44,213 nucleotides of DNA, from NCBI GenBank assembly GCA_017449925.1, contig JAFSYO010000139.1, positions 1 through 44,213 of the forward strand. The letters run 5' to 3'. Each line of letters starts with the position of its first letter. Positions within the stretch are counted from its first letter, which is position 1. The notes under the pieces were generated by a model. It was not told the origin of the DNA and searched no databases. It saw only the letters and a program-made list of their open reading frames with translations. Shown piece by piece: positions 25,311-34,944 of the stretch. This stretch comes from Stomatobaculum sp. Lineage in GTDB: Bacteria > Bacillota_A > Clostridia > Lachnospirales > Lachnospiraceae. The translations under genes were made by a program, and so were the position numbers.

Positions 25311-26669
25311 TCAGAGACAGGACTCCACGTCGACCTTGTCGATCATGACGTTCAGTATCTCCTTGTCTGTCTCGCGCATTCCGATCTTGCCGATGTAGCC
25401 CATGTTCTTGATGGTCTCTTCCACATCGTTCTTCACAAAGCCCTCTCCTCCGAGGAATTCCTTGTTGCTGATGCTCATGTAATGGCCCATCAGCGCCGCG
25501 TGTACGGAAGAAGCGATCTTCGCCGCGCAGCTCGGCTTCGCGCCGTCGCACACAATGCCTCCCACATTGCCGAGAGTATTGGTAATGGTGCCTCCGATCT
25601 CCTCGTAAGATCCTCCGCCCATGTAGGTGATGGCTGCGCCTGCGCCGCAGGCCGCGCTGACCGCCCCGCAGAAGGCGGACAGTGATCCGATGAAGTGCTT
25701 GATGTAGATGGAGACCAGATTGGACACACAGAGACAGCGGTACAGCTTTTCTCTGGAAAGCTGCAGCTGCTCCGCGTAAGTCACCACCGGCATGGTCACG
25801 GTGATCCCCTGGTTGCCGCTGCCGGAGTTAATGATCACGGGAAGCGGACACCCACTCATACGGGCATCCGAACCCGCCGCTGCCCTGGCGCAGGCCCGGG
25901 CCTTCACATCCGATCCCCAGTTCTCCAGAATGGTCTTTCCCACTCTGGCGCCCCAGCGGTTGTCCAGCCCTTCCTGAGATATAGCGGTATTAAAACGGAT
26001 CTGCCGCTCCAGAAGCTCTTCCACATCCTTCACATCCACGCAATTGGCGTATTCGATGATGCCCCGGAGGGTCATCTTCTTAAGATCCCCCTTTCGCTCA
26101 TCCTCCGCGCCGGCATTCAGTGTGTTCCCGTCAGCACCATCCGTATTGAAATCCCTCGCCTCTTCCTTCCTGTCCCCGGAAGGCGTGCCGGAAAACAGTA
26201 CCTCGCCGTCCTTTTCGATGCGCGTGATACTGGTGTGGTGCTCTTCGATCACCACCGACGCAGTATGTCCTCCGGCAGAAAGTTCCGCCCGGATATACAG
26301 ATTCGGCACATTTTCCGCGAGCGTCACATCACAGCGGCCTTCCGCCACCATCTGCCTTGTCTTCTCCCTTGCAGCGTCATCCGCGCCGGCGATCACTTCC
26401 AACACCTTGTCCGCGTTTCCGCCCACTGCGCCCAGAACAGCAGCAGTCTCGATGCCCTTCTGTCCGCCGGAATTCGGCACGGTCACGCCCTTGACATTCT
26501 TGATGATGTTTCCGGAACAGGCGACGTTTATCTTTTCCGGCTCTGCTCCCAGGACTTCCGCGGCTTTCGCCGCGGCATAGGCAATGGCGATCGGTTCCGT
26601 GCATCCCATGGCAGGCACCAGCTCGTCTTTCAGGATCTCCGTGTAGTTTCTGATCAGTTCTTCCGTCAT
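25311..26669 (-). CDS. cyuA: L-cysteine desulfidase (UPF0597/CyuA-YhaM family)
   Basis: A 452-residue Fe-S enzyme expected to split L-cysteine into pyruvate, ammonia and sulfide. It shares the fold of the Fe-S L-serine dehydratase alpha subunit. Visible are Cys23 in MGCTEPIAIA, the cluster pair IVCDGAKPSC (Cys seven residues apart, as in the characterised archaeal enzyme) and Gly-rich segments SGSGNQG and YMGGGSYEE. An acidic insert around residues 165-195 (DFNTDGADGNTLNAG) lengthens it slightly. It is first in an operon with the DAACS symporter, a layout parallel to cyuPA although the transporter family differs. A serine dehydratase-like role cannot be excluded. Confidence 0.88.
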   Translation of the reverse strand: MTEELIRNYTEILKDELVPAMGCTEPIAIAYAAAKAAEVLGAEPEKINVACSGNIIKNVKGVTVPNSGGQKGIETAAVLGAVGGNADKVLEVIAGADDAAREKTRQMVAEGRCDVTLAENVPNLYIRAELSAGGHTASVVIEEHHTSITRIEKDGEVLFSGTPSGDRKEEARDFNTDGADGNTLNAGAEDERKGDLKKMTLRGIIEYANCVDVKDVEELLERQIRFNTAISQEGLDNRWGARVGKTILENWGSDVKARACARAAAGSDARMSGCPLPVIINSGSGNQGITVTMPVVTYAEQLQLSREKLYRCLCVSNLVSIYIKHFIGSLSAFCGAVSAACGAGAAITYMGGGSYEEIGGTITNTLGNVGGIVCDGAKPSCAAKIASSVHAALMGHYMSISNKEFLGGEGFVKNDVEETIKNMGYIGKIGMRETDKEILNVMIDKVDVESCL

Positions 26670-26759
26670 AATATCCCGCCTTCTTCCATTATTGTTCCAT
26701 TTTTTACTATATCACTGAACTGTTAAATCTTCCATGGATGTTCTGAAGTATCGCCAGCC

Positions 26760-26788
26760 TTGACAGCAAAAAAAGTTTGTTTTATGCT
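26760..26788 (+). promoter_or_regulatory. Sigma-A promoter for the 118-residue protein gene
   Basis: TTGACA (26760-26765), a 17-base A/T-rich spacer and TATGCT (26783-26788), about 42 bases before the ATG. Confidence 0.65.
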
Positions 26789-26830
26789 GAATCTGGGATT
26801 GTATGATCTATCCGGAAGGAGAAAAAACCA

Positions 26831-27187
26831 ATGAGAAAACTGACAAAAAACGAACTGATCGAACTGCGGGCTTGCAAGCAGATGGATAATGGACAGCAGG
26901 AGTTTTTCGATCGCGCGAAGCGTATGTACGCGGGCGACGAAGAAGCCCTGAAAAAAATCACCGAAACTGAAGACCTGTTCCACGAAGTGGCTGCCATGGA
27001 TGAAGCTGCTTTCACTGACGGCGATTCCAAGACGAATCAGGCATACAACCAGGTAAATCTTCTGTATATACAGAAGGTCGACGGACTTCTGAAGGATATC
27101 GGCTACACCCCGAAGCCGAAGCGCGTTCCCAACGACATTTTCGATGTTCTTGAGGATATGTTCGGCAAGCCGGACGAGGATTATTAA
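26831..27187 (+). CDS. Small acidic cytosolic protein, function unknown
   Basis: A 118-residue protein that I do not recognise. It has no signal peptide, TM segment or cysteine pair; the one Cys is at residue 15. Helix-rich, acidic sequence runs to a C-terminal tail VPNDIFDVLEDMFGKPDEDY. Expression looks real: own promoter, a strong ribosome site (GGAAGGAG) 7 bases before the ATG and its own terminator. It stands alone between two oppositely oriented operons. Confidence 0.8.
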   Translation: MRKLTKNELIELRACKQMDNGQQEFFDRAKRMYAGDEEALKKITETEDLFHEVAAMDEAAFTDGDSKTNQAYNQVNLLYIQKVDGLLKDIGYTPKPKRVPNDIFDVLEDMFGKPDEDY

Positions 27188-27216
27188 TATCTCCAAAAAC
27201 ATTTACGGCATAAGAA

Positions 27217-27252
27217 GACCCGCCCCTCATAATTGAAGGGCGGGTCCTCTTT
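27217..27252. terminator. Bidirectional terminator
   Basis: GACCCGCCC (27217-27225) pairs perfectly with GGGCGGGTC (27238-27246), followed by CTCTTTTTT on the plus strand and TTCTTA on the minus. It serves the small protein gene and the converging GPH symporter gene. Confidence 0.9.
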
Positions 27253-27279
27253 TTTAATTACCGCACTGAGTTTTCCGGC

Positions 27280-28650
27280 TTAATTCTGCGATGCCGCTCT
27301 CAGTTTTTCGTTCGCCTGTTCCACATTCAGCCGTGTCAGGATCAGGGTGATCAGCAGATTAAAGATCATGGGCATCCAGAGGTACATAATGTGAAGCATG
27401 TTGATGGTGGATGCGCTCTGCTCTGCGGCTTTGCCGACGTAGCCGCTGAAGGCCAGGAGCCAGCCTGCCAGGGCGGTGCCGATGCCGCCGCCCAGCTTCG
27501 TGCCGAGGGATGTACAGGAGTACATGGTCCCGTCGACCCGCTTTCCGCTGGTCAGGTAAGTGTACTCCGAGCAGGTCGCGATCAGGGCGTTCATGTCGCC
27601 CTGCAGCGGGCTCATTCCGATGGCAGCGACTGCCGTGCAGAACAGCATCAGCGGAACGGAGCCCATGTAGCCCGCGATCAGGACGCCCAGCCTGCCCAGG
27701 GTTCCGATGGTGTATCCGGTCAGGTTCAGTTTATACATACCTCCCCACTTTGCCACCAGAGCCGGGGTAAAGAGGAGCCCGACGATCATGGGGATATTGA
27801 TGAACCAGGAGAAAACGCCCAGCAGGTTGGCGTTTTTCAGGACATAGGTCATGTAGTAAATACCCATGTTCAGCGTCGCGGAGTAGATCTGCATCAGAAT
27901 GTAGGAAACGCAGATCATCAAATAATACTTGTTGCGGGCCAGCAGCTTGAAGGCATCGATCAGGTTGTACTTCTCTTCTTCCGTCTTTTCCTTCTTCACC
28001 TCGTCCTCTGCCAGTTCTTCCGGCGTCAGCTCCTTCACTGACATAACGGACAGAGTATTGGAGATCACGCCCACGATGGCGTAAATAATCGCGACAGTGC
28101 GCCATGCCGCTGCCCCGCCCCCGAAGTGGGCCACAAGGCCCACAGTGATGGTCTGGATCAGCATGCTGGTGCCGAAGGCGAACATGAAACGGATCGAGCC
28201 CATCTGCACACGCTCATGGTTGTTCTTGGTCACAAGGGCCGTCAGGGCGGAGTACGCGATGTTGTTCGCGGTATAGAATCCGGCGTTCAGCAGGGTGTAG
28301 GCGATAAAGAACCAGGCGTACTGCGCTGTGGCGCTGATGTCCGCCGGAATACAGAAGATCGCGACAAGGCAGATGGCGCATCCGAAATAGCCGTACAGCA
28401 TCCAGGGCCGCGCCTTTCCCATTTTCGTCTGGGTCTTGTCGATCAGCGATCCGAAGAAGATATCACTTACGCCGTCGAACAGCTTGGACAAGGCGATCAG
28501 GGAGCCGACGATGCCTGCGTTCATTCCGACCGTATCCGTGAGGAAGATCATGACAAATGCGGAAAGGAGCGCATATACCACATTGCCCGCGATATCGCCT
28601 GATCCGTAACCGATCTTGTTATACCACTTCAAATAAGTCTTTTCGTTCAT
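27280..28650 (-). CDS. GPH-type sugar:cation symporter (MelB-like MFS)
   Basis: A 456-residue, 12-TM transporter of the glycoside-pentoside-hexuronide family. It starts with IGYGSGDIAGNVVYALLSAF and has the conserved TM2/loop segment DGVSDIFFGSLIDKTQTKMG with the Asp residues that bind cation and sugar in MelB. GKARPWMLYGY follows. It is encoded 53 bases downstream of lacZ on the same strand, with GGGGGAAAAG before the ATG, so it is probably the galactoside importer of that operon. Exact sugar unknown. Confidence 0.92.
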   Translation of the reverse strand: MNEKTYLKWYNKIGYGSGDIAGNVVYALLSAFVMIFLTDTVGMNAGIVGSLIALSKLFDGVSDIFFGSLIDKTQTKMGKARPWMLYGYFGCAICLVAIFCIPADISATAQYAWFFIAYTLLNAGFYTANNIAYSALTALVTKNNHERVQMGSIRFMFAFGTSMLIQTITVGLVAHFGGGAAAWRTVAIIYAIVGVISNTLSVMSVKELTPEELAEDEVKKEKTEEEKYNLIDAFKLLARNKYYLMICVSYILMQIYSATLNMGIYYMTYVLKNANLLGVFSWFINIPMIVGLLFTPALVAKWGGMYKLNLTGYTIGTLGRLGVLIAGYMGSVPLMLFCTAVAAIGMSPLQGDMNALIATCSEYTYLTSGKRVDGTMYSCTSLGTKLGGGIGTALAGWLLAFSGYVGKAAEQSASTINMLHIMYLWMPMIFNLLITLILTRLNVEQANEKLRAASQN

Positions 28651-28703
28651 CTTTTCCCCCTTGATTCGTTGATCTGTCTTTTATCAGGTCTGTGTTGTGC
28701 TGA

Positions 28704-31700
28704 TCAGACTTTTTCCGGCCTGATCAGATACGTGAAGCGGTAAGTATCCGCGTCGATCCTGTACTGCTTTGCAAGGTCCGGGCCGCAGCTTTTCGAACCG
28801 ATGCCGGACATCTTGTGGTCTATGCAGAGTACTGTGCTTCCGCAGGGCTGAAGCTCATAATTATGTCTCCGGTTCTCCAGTTCCTCCTGGGTGTAGACGG
28901 ACGCATTGAAGGAAAAGGTATCCCCGTCCGGGGAGGCGACAGTAAAGGCCATGCCGTCCCCTCTGAGGCAAACATAGTCACAGCCGCACCGGCTTCCGTT
29001 TTCCTGCGGCCGTATGTAGTCTTCGTGCAGATCCGCGACGGAAGAGGCATAGCACCCGTGTCTCCCTGCCCGGCATTTGTCGACGTAGCTTTCAAAGGGG
29101 CCGATGCCGTAATACTCGACGGTATCCAGAGCCGGGTCCAGGAAAGCCCGGAGTCCCAGCCTCGGCAGAGTCTCGATCTCCGGATCCTTTTCTATCTCTG
29201 CCTTCATGAGGATGGATCCGTTCGGATAAATGGTGTACTCCGCAGCGGTTCTCAGAATCGGCTGGACGGACATGGCTGCCGTGGACTGGCGTACCCGGAG
29301 CCGGACCGCCTGATCTGCTTCCTCCCCGGCTGTTTCTTCCCAAGTCACTTCATAGGCCCGGGTAACTGTGTGGTCCAGGCGTTCCCCTTTCCAGAGTTCT
29401 GTCAGGGGCTGGTCGTTATCGGTGGGCGCGCGCCAGAGATTGAAGTCGACCGGTCTCTGCAGGAACTCCTGACCGCCGGCTTTTAGGGAAGTGAACAGGC
29501 CCGAGAGCGTGTCCAGAGTGTATGTATAAGAACTGCCGGAAATGATCAGATCGGTCCCATCCTGCGTTATTTCCGGTTTCTTCCCCTGCCCTCCTTTAAG
29601 GACCAGCAAAAGCGCCCCGGCTTTCTGGTTCCTTTCATCTTTTGTGTGGATCCTGATATCGTCGAAGCCGAGCTCCTGTCCCTTTGGAAGTCCGACCAGA
29701 GGCTTCTCCAGACTATATTTCACAAACAGAAAACAGCGGCCCCGGTCAGGGACATGCAGCGTAAGCGGCACGGAAACTTCCGTATGAGGAGCTATCCGGG
29801 GAAGTACGAATTCTCCCTCTTCCAGGAGATCGCCGTCCACGGTCATCTGCCAGTTCGCCTTCACCAGTCCGGCAGCACCGATAAAATCCCAGAAATTCCC
29901 GATCACCAGGCTTTTCTCCCCGGTAACGTAAGAGGCTCTGAAGGGCCGATGCACGTTTTTGAATTCCAGCAGACCTGTGTGCGGCTTTCTGTCAGGCCAG
30001 ACCAGTCCGTCCAGGCAGAAATTCCCGTCGTGCTGCAGTTCTCCGTGGTCCCCGCCGTACCAGTACACGGGCTTTCCATTTTCCCAGAAGCCTTTAAATA
30101 CCGCGTGATCGCACCATTCCCAGACAAAACCGCCGCACAGCCGCGGATACTTTTCTACGAGATCCCGGTATTCTTTGAAATCTCCCGGACTGTTGCCCAT
30201 GGAGTGGCAGTATTCCACCAGGAGCAGCGGTTTTTCCGGGTCGTTCCGCAGATACTCCGTGACATCCTCAAACGGCGGATACATCCGCCCGTAAAGATCG
30301 ATGTCCGAGACGTCGTATTCTCTGTCGGAAGCCTTGTAAAACGCGCTCTCATAGTGAGTCAGCCGCCCAGGATCCGTCTTCTTTGTCCACCGGAGCGCTA
30401 TTTCGAAGGTGCATCCGTAACCGCACTCGTTGCCCATGGACCAGACCAGGACAGAAGGACGGTTCCGGTTCCTCAGCACCATGGAACTCACCCGGTCTAA
30501 AGTCGGGGCGATGAAGGCCGGATTGTCCGCGATCCGTACGTGGGACAGCTGCATCCGCCTGGTATAGTCGTTTTCCCGGTAATAAAGCGCTGCCGTCCCA
30601 TGGCTTTCATTGTCCGCCTCGTCAATGACATACAGCCCCAGAGCGTCGCAGAGCTGATAAAAATACGGGACATTCGGATAATGGCTCGCCCGGACTGCAT
30701 TGAAATTGTGAGCCTTGATCATTTCCAGATCTTTTCTGACCTGTTCCATGGTCATGCAGGCGCCGGTGACAGGATCGGATTCATGGCGGTTGACTCCGCG
30801 GAATTTGATCGGTGACCCGTTCAGCAGAACGACTCCGTCTTTTACGCAGATATTTCGGAACCCGACATATTCTACGATCACTTCATGCTCTGTCTCGATC
30901 AGCAGCCGGTAAAGGTACGGCGTCTCCGCATTCCAGAGCTGCGGGTCTTCGACCTGGAGGATCGTTTCTTCTTCGCCGGAAAGCTCCTTCTCCGAGATCA
31001 TTTCCCGGCGTGTCTTTAATTCGAAACCAGGACCTGCGAGGCCGCCGCGGAACAGCTTCAGCTTCACGGGCATGCTTCCCTGGCTGAACCGGAAGCAGAT
31101 CTTCAGGGCCGCCGTCTTCAGGTCTTCGGACAGAGAGGTCGTGATCACATAATCCGCAACGTGTTTCTCCGGCCGGCTGAGAAGATATACATCCCGGATG
31201 ATCCCGGACATCCGGAATTTGTCCTGGTCCTCCAGATAGCTGCCGTCACACCATTTCAGGACCAGAACTGCAAGAAGGTTCCCGCCCTCCTGAAGCAGTC
31301 CGGTGATGTCGAATTCAGCTGTATGATGCGTGACCTGGCTGTATCCGGCATAGATGCCGTTCACCCAGACGTAAAAGCAGGAATCCACCCCTTCAAAAAC
31401 CAGATGTGTGAGGGGTGCCTCCGGGTCTTTGTGCCATTGGAACTGATGAAGATAGGCCCCGCAGGGATTCTGCCGGGGAACATAGGGGGGATCAAAAGGA
31501 AATGGATAACGGATGTTGGTATACTGATTTTCATCGTATCCTCTCATCTGCCAGCAGAACGGGACCTTTTCCGGTCTCCATGTACTGTCCGGACAGAAGT
31601 CCTTCTCAAAAAACGCATCCTTCAGGTCGTGGATGCTGCCGTAATACCGGAACATCCACTCACACCCGCTCAGCATCTGCAGCCGGTCTGCAGTTCCCCG

Positions 31701-31817
31701 AAGCGGATTCCAAGGGGATTCTTCCGTTTCGCCGGATGCAGGAATAAAGTAGCTGCGGACCGGCAGTGTGTTTTCATGCAGAACAGAAAGATTTTCAAAG
31801 TGCCCTGGTACGATCAA
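28704..31817 (-). CDS. lacZ: Beta-galactosidase, GH2 family
   Basis: Hydrolyses terminal beta-galactosides in the cytosol. The 1,037 residues cover the sugar-binding, immunoglobulin-like and TIM-barrel domains and the C-terminal beta-sandwich. GVNRHESDPVTG opens the barrel; acid/base Glu464 lies in VWSMGNECGYG and nucleophile Glu535 in LLVEYCHSMGN, nearly the E. coli LacZ positions (461, 537). The frame extends to 32045, but I chose the TTG at 31817: it has AAAGGAGG 8 bases upstream and gives a normal N-terminus, while longer forms would overlap the regulatory gap. An ATG at 31850 is the alternative. It is cotranscribed with the GPH symporter and divergent from an AraC regulator. Confidence 0.93.
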   Translation of the reverse strand: MIVPGHFENLSVLHENTLPVRSYFIPASGETEESPWNPLRGTADRLQMLSGCEWMFRYYGSIHDLKDAFFEKDFCPDSTWRPEKVPFCWQMRGYDENQYTNIRYPFPFDPPYVPRQNPCGAYLHQFQWHKDPEAPLTHLVFEGVDSCFYVWVNGIYAGYSQVTHHTAEFDITGLLQEGGNLLAVLVLKWCDGSYLEDQDKFRMSGIIRDVYLLSRPEKHVADYVITTSLSEDLKTAALKICFRFSQGSMPVKLKLFRGGLAGPGFELKTRREMISEKELSGEEETILQVEDPQLWNAETPYLYRLLIETEHEVIVEYVGFRNICVKDGVVLLNGSPIKFRGVNRHESDPVTGACMTMEQVRKDLEMIKAHNFNAVRASHYPNVPYFYQLCDALGLYVIDEADNESHGTAALYYRENDYTRRMQLSHVRIADNPAFIAPTLDRVSSMVLRNRNRPSVLVWSMGNECGYGCTFEIALRWTKKTDPGRLTHYESAFYKASDREYDVSDIDLYGRMYPPFEDVTEYLRNDPEKPLLLVEYCHSMGNSPGDFKEYRDLVEKYPRLCGGFVWEWCDHAVFKGFWENGKPVYWYGGDHGELQHDGNFCLDGLVWPDRKPHTGLLEFKNVHRPFRASYVTGEKSLVIGNFWDFIGAAGLVKANWQMTVDGDLLEEGEFVLPRIAPHTEVSVPLTLHVPDRGRCFLFVKYSLEKPLVGLPKGQELGFDDIRIHTKDERNQKAGALLLVLKGGQGKKPEITQDGTDLIISGSSYTYTLDTLSGLFTSLKAGGQEFLQRPVDFNLWRAPTDNDQPLTELWKGERLDHTVTRAYEVTWEETAGEEADQAVRLRVRQSTAAMSVQPILRTAAEYTIYPNGSILMKAEIEKDPEIETLPRLGLRAFLDPALDTVEYYGIGPFESYVDKCRAGRHGCYASSVADLHEDYIRPQENGSRCGCDYVCLRGDGMAFTVASPDGDTFSFNASVYTQEELENRRHNYELQPCGSTVLCIDHKMSGIGSKSCGPDLAKQYRIDADTYRFTYLIRPEKV

Positions 31818-31992
31818 TATATTTCCCTCCTTTCCTCTTAAAAGGAGCATAACGTCCCCGTTTTCGGAAACATATGCACAAACCGATTTATTATCTGTAC
31901 GATTCTCCTGACTTGTCGTAAAAAGATGTTTCTTTCTGCAAACTGGAGTAACATGTAAAAAATGCCGGGACGCAGACGGCAAAAGGATGGTA

Positions 31993-32859
31993 ATGAAAAT
32001 GTACGTAAACTCCGGATATCTGTTTAACTCCAGAGTCCCTTTCAAAGAGACAAAAAAAGCGCTCCGTGTTCTGAGCGCCGGAACTTATCAGCTCCACAGC
32101 TGGCCAAGGCTCCCCACCTGGCGCCCCAAAGGACGCGTCGACTGGCAGCTGGTCTATATCTCGGCCGGAAAAGGCCATTTTATTCTTGACGGACATGATG
32201 TAGTCGTTCCGGCAGGGAACATGGTCCTCTACCAGCCAAAGCATGAGCAGCACTACTATTTTCTCGGAGAAGACAAATCCCAGTACTGGTTCGTGCATTT
32301 CACAGGACGCGAGGTGAAAAACATTCTGAAACACTACGAGATCCCTATTGACGGATATATCATCCGCACTGGCCTCTCCTACGAATACGAAGACCTTTTC
32401 CGGAAGATGCGCGACGAACTTAATGAGTGCGCCTGGGGCTATGAAGAAATCCTGAATTATCATCTGCGGGAATTGTTCATTACGATGAACCGGCGCATCC
32501 ACGAACCGGTCCCCAAAATAGCCGGCTTCGTACAGAACGAGATCGATCACGCCAAGGACTATTTCCGGGAGCACTACAATGAGCAGATCAGCATTGAACA
32601 ATACGCCGCCTCAAGGAACATGAGCACCAGCTGGTTCAACAAATGCTTCCGCAGTGCTGTCGGCGAATCCCCCATGAGGTACATTCTTCTGCTGCGGATC
32701 AGGAACGCCCAGATCCTCCTGGAAACGACCGACGGCACCATCAGTGAGATCGCCCAGATCGTCGGCTATGAGAATCCAATGTATTTCAGCCGGCTCTTCC
32801 GGAAAGAGAAAGGCTTGTCGCCGTCGAAATACCGTAAATCCTTCCTGGAAAAATACTGA
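31993..32859 (+). CDS. AraC-family transcriptional regulator
   Basis: A regulator of 288 residues with an N-terminal cupin-type sugar-sensing domain (VDWQLVYISAGKGHFILDG, VVVPAGNMVLYQPKHEQHYY). The C-terminal AraC DNA-binding domain has two HTHs (ISIEQYAASRNMSTSWFNKC and ISEIAQIVGYENPMYFSRLF, then KGLSPSKYRKSF). Of three closely spaced ATGs (31987, 31993, 31999), the second has AAAAGG 6 bases upstream; the first would have it touching. It is divergent from lacZ with about 175 bases between, and probably activates the lacZ-GPH operon in response to galactosides. Confidence 0.92.
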   Translation: MKMYVNSGYLFNSRVPFKETKKALRVLSAGTYQLHSWPRLPTWRPKGRVDWQLVYISAGKGHFILDGHDVVVPAGNMVLYQPKHEQHYYFLGEDKSQYWFVHFTGREVKNILKHYEIPIDGYIIRTGLSYEYEDLFRKMRDELNECAWGYEEILNYHLRELFITMNRRIHEPVPKIAGFVQNEIDHAKDYFREHYNEQISIEQYAASRNMSTSWFNKCFRSAVGESPMRYILLLRIRNAQILLETTDGTISEIAQIVGYENPMYFSRLFRKEKGLSPSKYRKSFLEKY

Positions 32860-32865
32860 AAAAAG

Positions 32866-32900
32866 CCCTGCGCATCGGCCTGATGCGCAGGGTCTTTTTT
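32866..32900 (+). terminator. Terminator of the AraC gene
   Basis: CCCTGCGCATC (32866-32876) pairs with GATGCGCAGGG (32882-32892), followed by TCTTTTTTT. Confidence 0.93.
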
Positions 32901-32952
32901 TATTGTACTATATTCCTGTGCTGCAACTTTGTCAGGGGCAGCCGGATCAAGG

Positions 32953-32981
32953 TTGTACAGTTCTGGTAACAGATGTATAAT
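32953..32981 (+). promoter_or_regulatory. Sigma-A promoter for the polytopic membrane protein gene
   Basis: TTGTAC (32953-32958), a 17-base spacer and a perfect TATAAT (32976-32981), about 43 bases before the ATG at 33025. Confidence 0.8.
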
Positions 32982-33024
32982 GCAGACGTTAACTGCAAAC
33001 CAAACCAAAAAACATAACTGACTT

Positions 33025-34842
33025 ATGAATAATAATAAACTTACAAGAACAGATTATTTCATTGTACTTGCGACAGCAGTCTTTACCGGATTACTGGCAA
33101 GTGCTTTTCTTGGATTTATGCAAGCTGGCTTTCAGTATCCTTATGCTTATAACGGGGGTGATGACTACTCTCTTTTAAGCCAGACGAAACAGCTTATTCA
33201 GGAAAGATGGCTTTGGTCTACAGACCGGCTGGGCGCTCCCTACGGACAGAATTTACTGGACTACCCCTCTGTCCTACTTCAGAACACAGAGTATTTATCT
33301 ATTAAGTTCTGGTCACTCTGGATCAAAGATCCTGTTGTTATAGTCAACATTCAGCTGCTGCTCACCTTTGTCTTCTGCTCTATAACGGCATATTATGTCT
33401 TAAGAAAACTGGGGACAGGACGTTTTCTTTCCGTCTGCGGTTCCCTGTTGTTTGCTTTCGCGCCGTATATTTACGGGAGAGCTGTAACACATTACTGCCT
33501 GACGGCATGTTATTTTGTACCGCTGTCAGTTTATCTGTGCTACACTGCCTATTTCAGGGAGGACTGTCTTCAGTTCCGTACTCTGTTTAAGAACTGGAAA
33601 GAAAACTTTCTCCTTTTACTCTTTTGCCTTTGCATTGTGAATAACGGAATCGGTTATTATCCCTTTTTCACCTGTTTTCTGCTCTGCGTTACAGCCGTAT
33701 GCAGATGGTTCGAGACCGGCGATTTTAAAAAGGCCCTGACTTCGCTGAAATTTATTGCGATCATTGTTATTATGACATTGACCGCTCTGATTCCGGCATT
33801 TCTTTATGCAGCGGAAAACGGAAAGAACGACATTACCTCGCGTAATCTTGCAGGGGTAGAAGTATACGGCCTTAAAATTACGCAATTGTTTATCCCTTTA
33901 TATTCTCACGGCAACGAGTTCCTCGGCACGCTGATCAGCAAATACAATTCATCTATGCCGTTGATAAACGAGAATACCACCTCTTATCTGGGAATGATCG
34001 CAGGAATCGGGTTTGTACTGCAAATGCTCTGCTTTTTTGGGCTCCGGCTGAATAAAGAGACAGAAAAAAGAATATTTCTGGGATGCAGACTCAGTCTGGC
34101 AACTGTTTTATTTATGACTGTCGGCGGTTTTATCAGCCTGCTTGCCACAGTACTGCAAACAACTTCTCTGCGCGGCTTCAACAGGATGTCCATTTTTATC
34201 ATGTTCATCAGCATCGCCGTACTTTGTTTCGAAGGAGATCTTCTTCTTACAAAAATACAAAAACCGCTGATCAAAAAAGCTATTGCATTATTTATCATTG
34301 TTCTGACTTTATTCGGAGTCTTTGAACAGTCACCGGATATACTGAGAAATCCGGCCGGTCTCGAGGCAAACGGCATCCGGTGGGCTGAGGATGAGTATTA
34401 TATTGGAAAAATAGAAGCTTCCCTTCAGCCCGGAGACATGATTTTCCAGCTTCCATATCTTCCTTATCCTGAGGGAGGAGGCAGAAACCAATTACCTACT
34501 TACAGACTGTTAAATGGTTACCTCCACTCAGACACGTTAAAATGGAGTTTCGGAGCTGTAAAAGGACGTGACGTGGATCAATGGATTCAGTCCGTTTCCC
34601 AGATGAACGGAGAGGAAATGGTCAGGACTCTGATCGCTGCGGGCTTCAAAGGAATCTATGTGGACAGGAGCGGGATGACAGACGAGGAATTTCAGAAACT
34701 GCATAAGCAGCTCACTGCGATTCCAGGAATGAAAGGTTTTGTAAGTAAAGATACGTTTCTATTATTTTATAACCTTTATCCTGTCATTGAAATGAACCCC
34801 GATCTCCAGGCGGCAGTTACCGGCAGTTCTTCAGAAAAGTAA
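33025..34842 (+). CDS. Polytopic membrane protein, GT-C glycosyltransferase-like
   Basis: A 605-residue protein with about 10-12 predicted TM helices and a C-terminal soluble part (about 450-605). The first large loop has NGGDDYSLL (Asp46-Asp47), then WSTDRLGAPYGQNLLDYPS. A paired acidic motif in the first extracellular loop is typical of GT-C enzymes that use lipid-linked sugars, so a role in cell-surface glycan synthesis is plausible but unproven. Base composition and codon use are clearly more AT-rich than the neighbours, and there is no clear ribosome site before the ATG. It could be horizontally acquired. It has its own promoter and no obvious partner gene. Confidence 0.7.
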   Translation: MNNNKLTRTDYFIVLATAVFTGLLASAFLGFMQAGFQYPYAYNGGDDYSLLSQTKQLIQERWLWSTDRLGAPYGQNLLDYPSVLLQNTEYLSIKFWSLWIKDPVVIVNIQLLLTFVFCSITAYYVLRKLGTGRFLSVCGSLLFAFAPYIYGRAVTHYCLTACYFVPLSVYLCYTAYFREDCLQFRTLFKNWKENFLLLLFCLCIVNNGIGYYPFFTCFLLCVTAVCRWFETGDFKKALTSLKFIAIIVIMTLTALIPAFLYAAENGKNDITSRNLAGVEVYGLKITQLFIPLYSHGNEFLGTLISKYNSSMPLINENTTSYLGMIAGIGFVLQMLCFFGLRLNKETEKRIFLGCRLSLATVLFMTVGGFISLLATVLQTTSLRGFNRMSIFIMFISIAVLCFEGDLLLTKIQKPLIKKAIALFIIVLTLFGVFEQSPDILRNPAGLEANGIRWAEDEYYIGKIEASLQPGDMIFQLPYLPYPEGGGRNQLPTYRLLNGYLHSDTLKWSFGAVKGRDVDQWIQSVSQMNGEEMVRTLIAAGFKGIYVDRSGMTDEEFQKLHKQLTAIPGMKGFVSKDTFLLFYNLYPVIEMNPDLQAAVTGSSSEK

Positions 34843-34893
34843 TCCGCGTATAAAAATCTGAACAGAGACGAAACAGACAACAGGTTTCATTGT

Positions 34894-34922
34894 TAGACAT
34901 TTGGCCCTCTGAAGCATATAAT
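34894..34922 (+). promoter_or_regulatory. Sigma-A promoter for the channel/CNB operon
   Basis: TAGACA (34894-34899), a 17-base spacer and a perfect TATAAT (34917-34922). A start near 34929 gives a leader of about 60 bases that includes the hairpin at 34945-34964. Confidence 0.75.
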
Positions 34923-34944
34923 ACTCCATATATACTGCTGTCCC

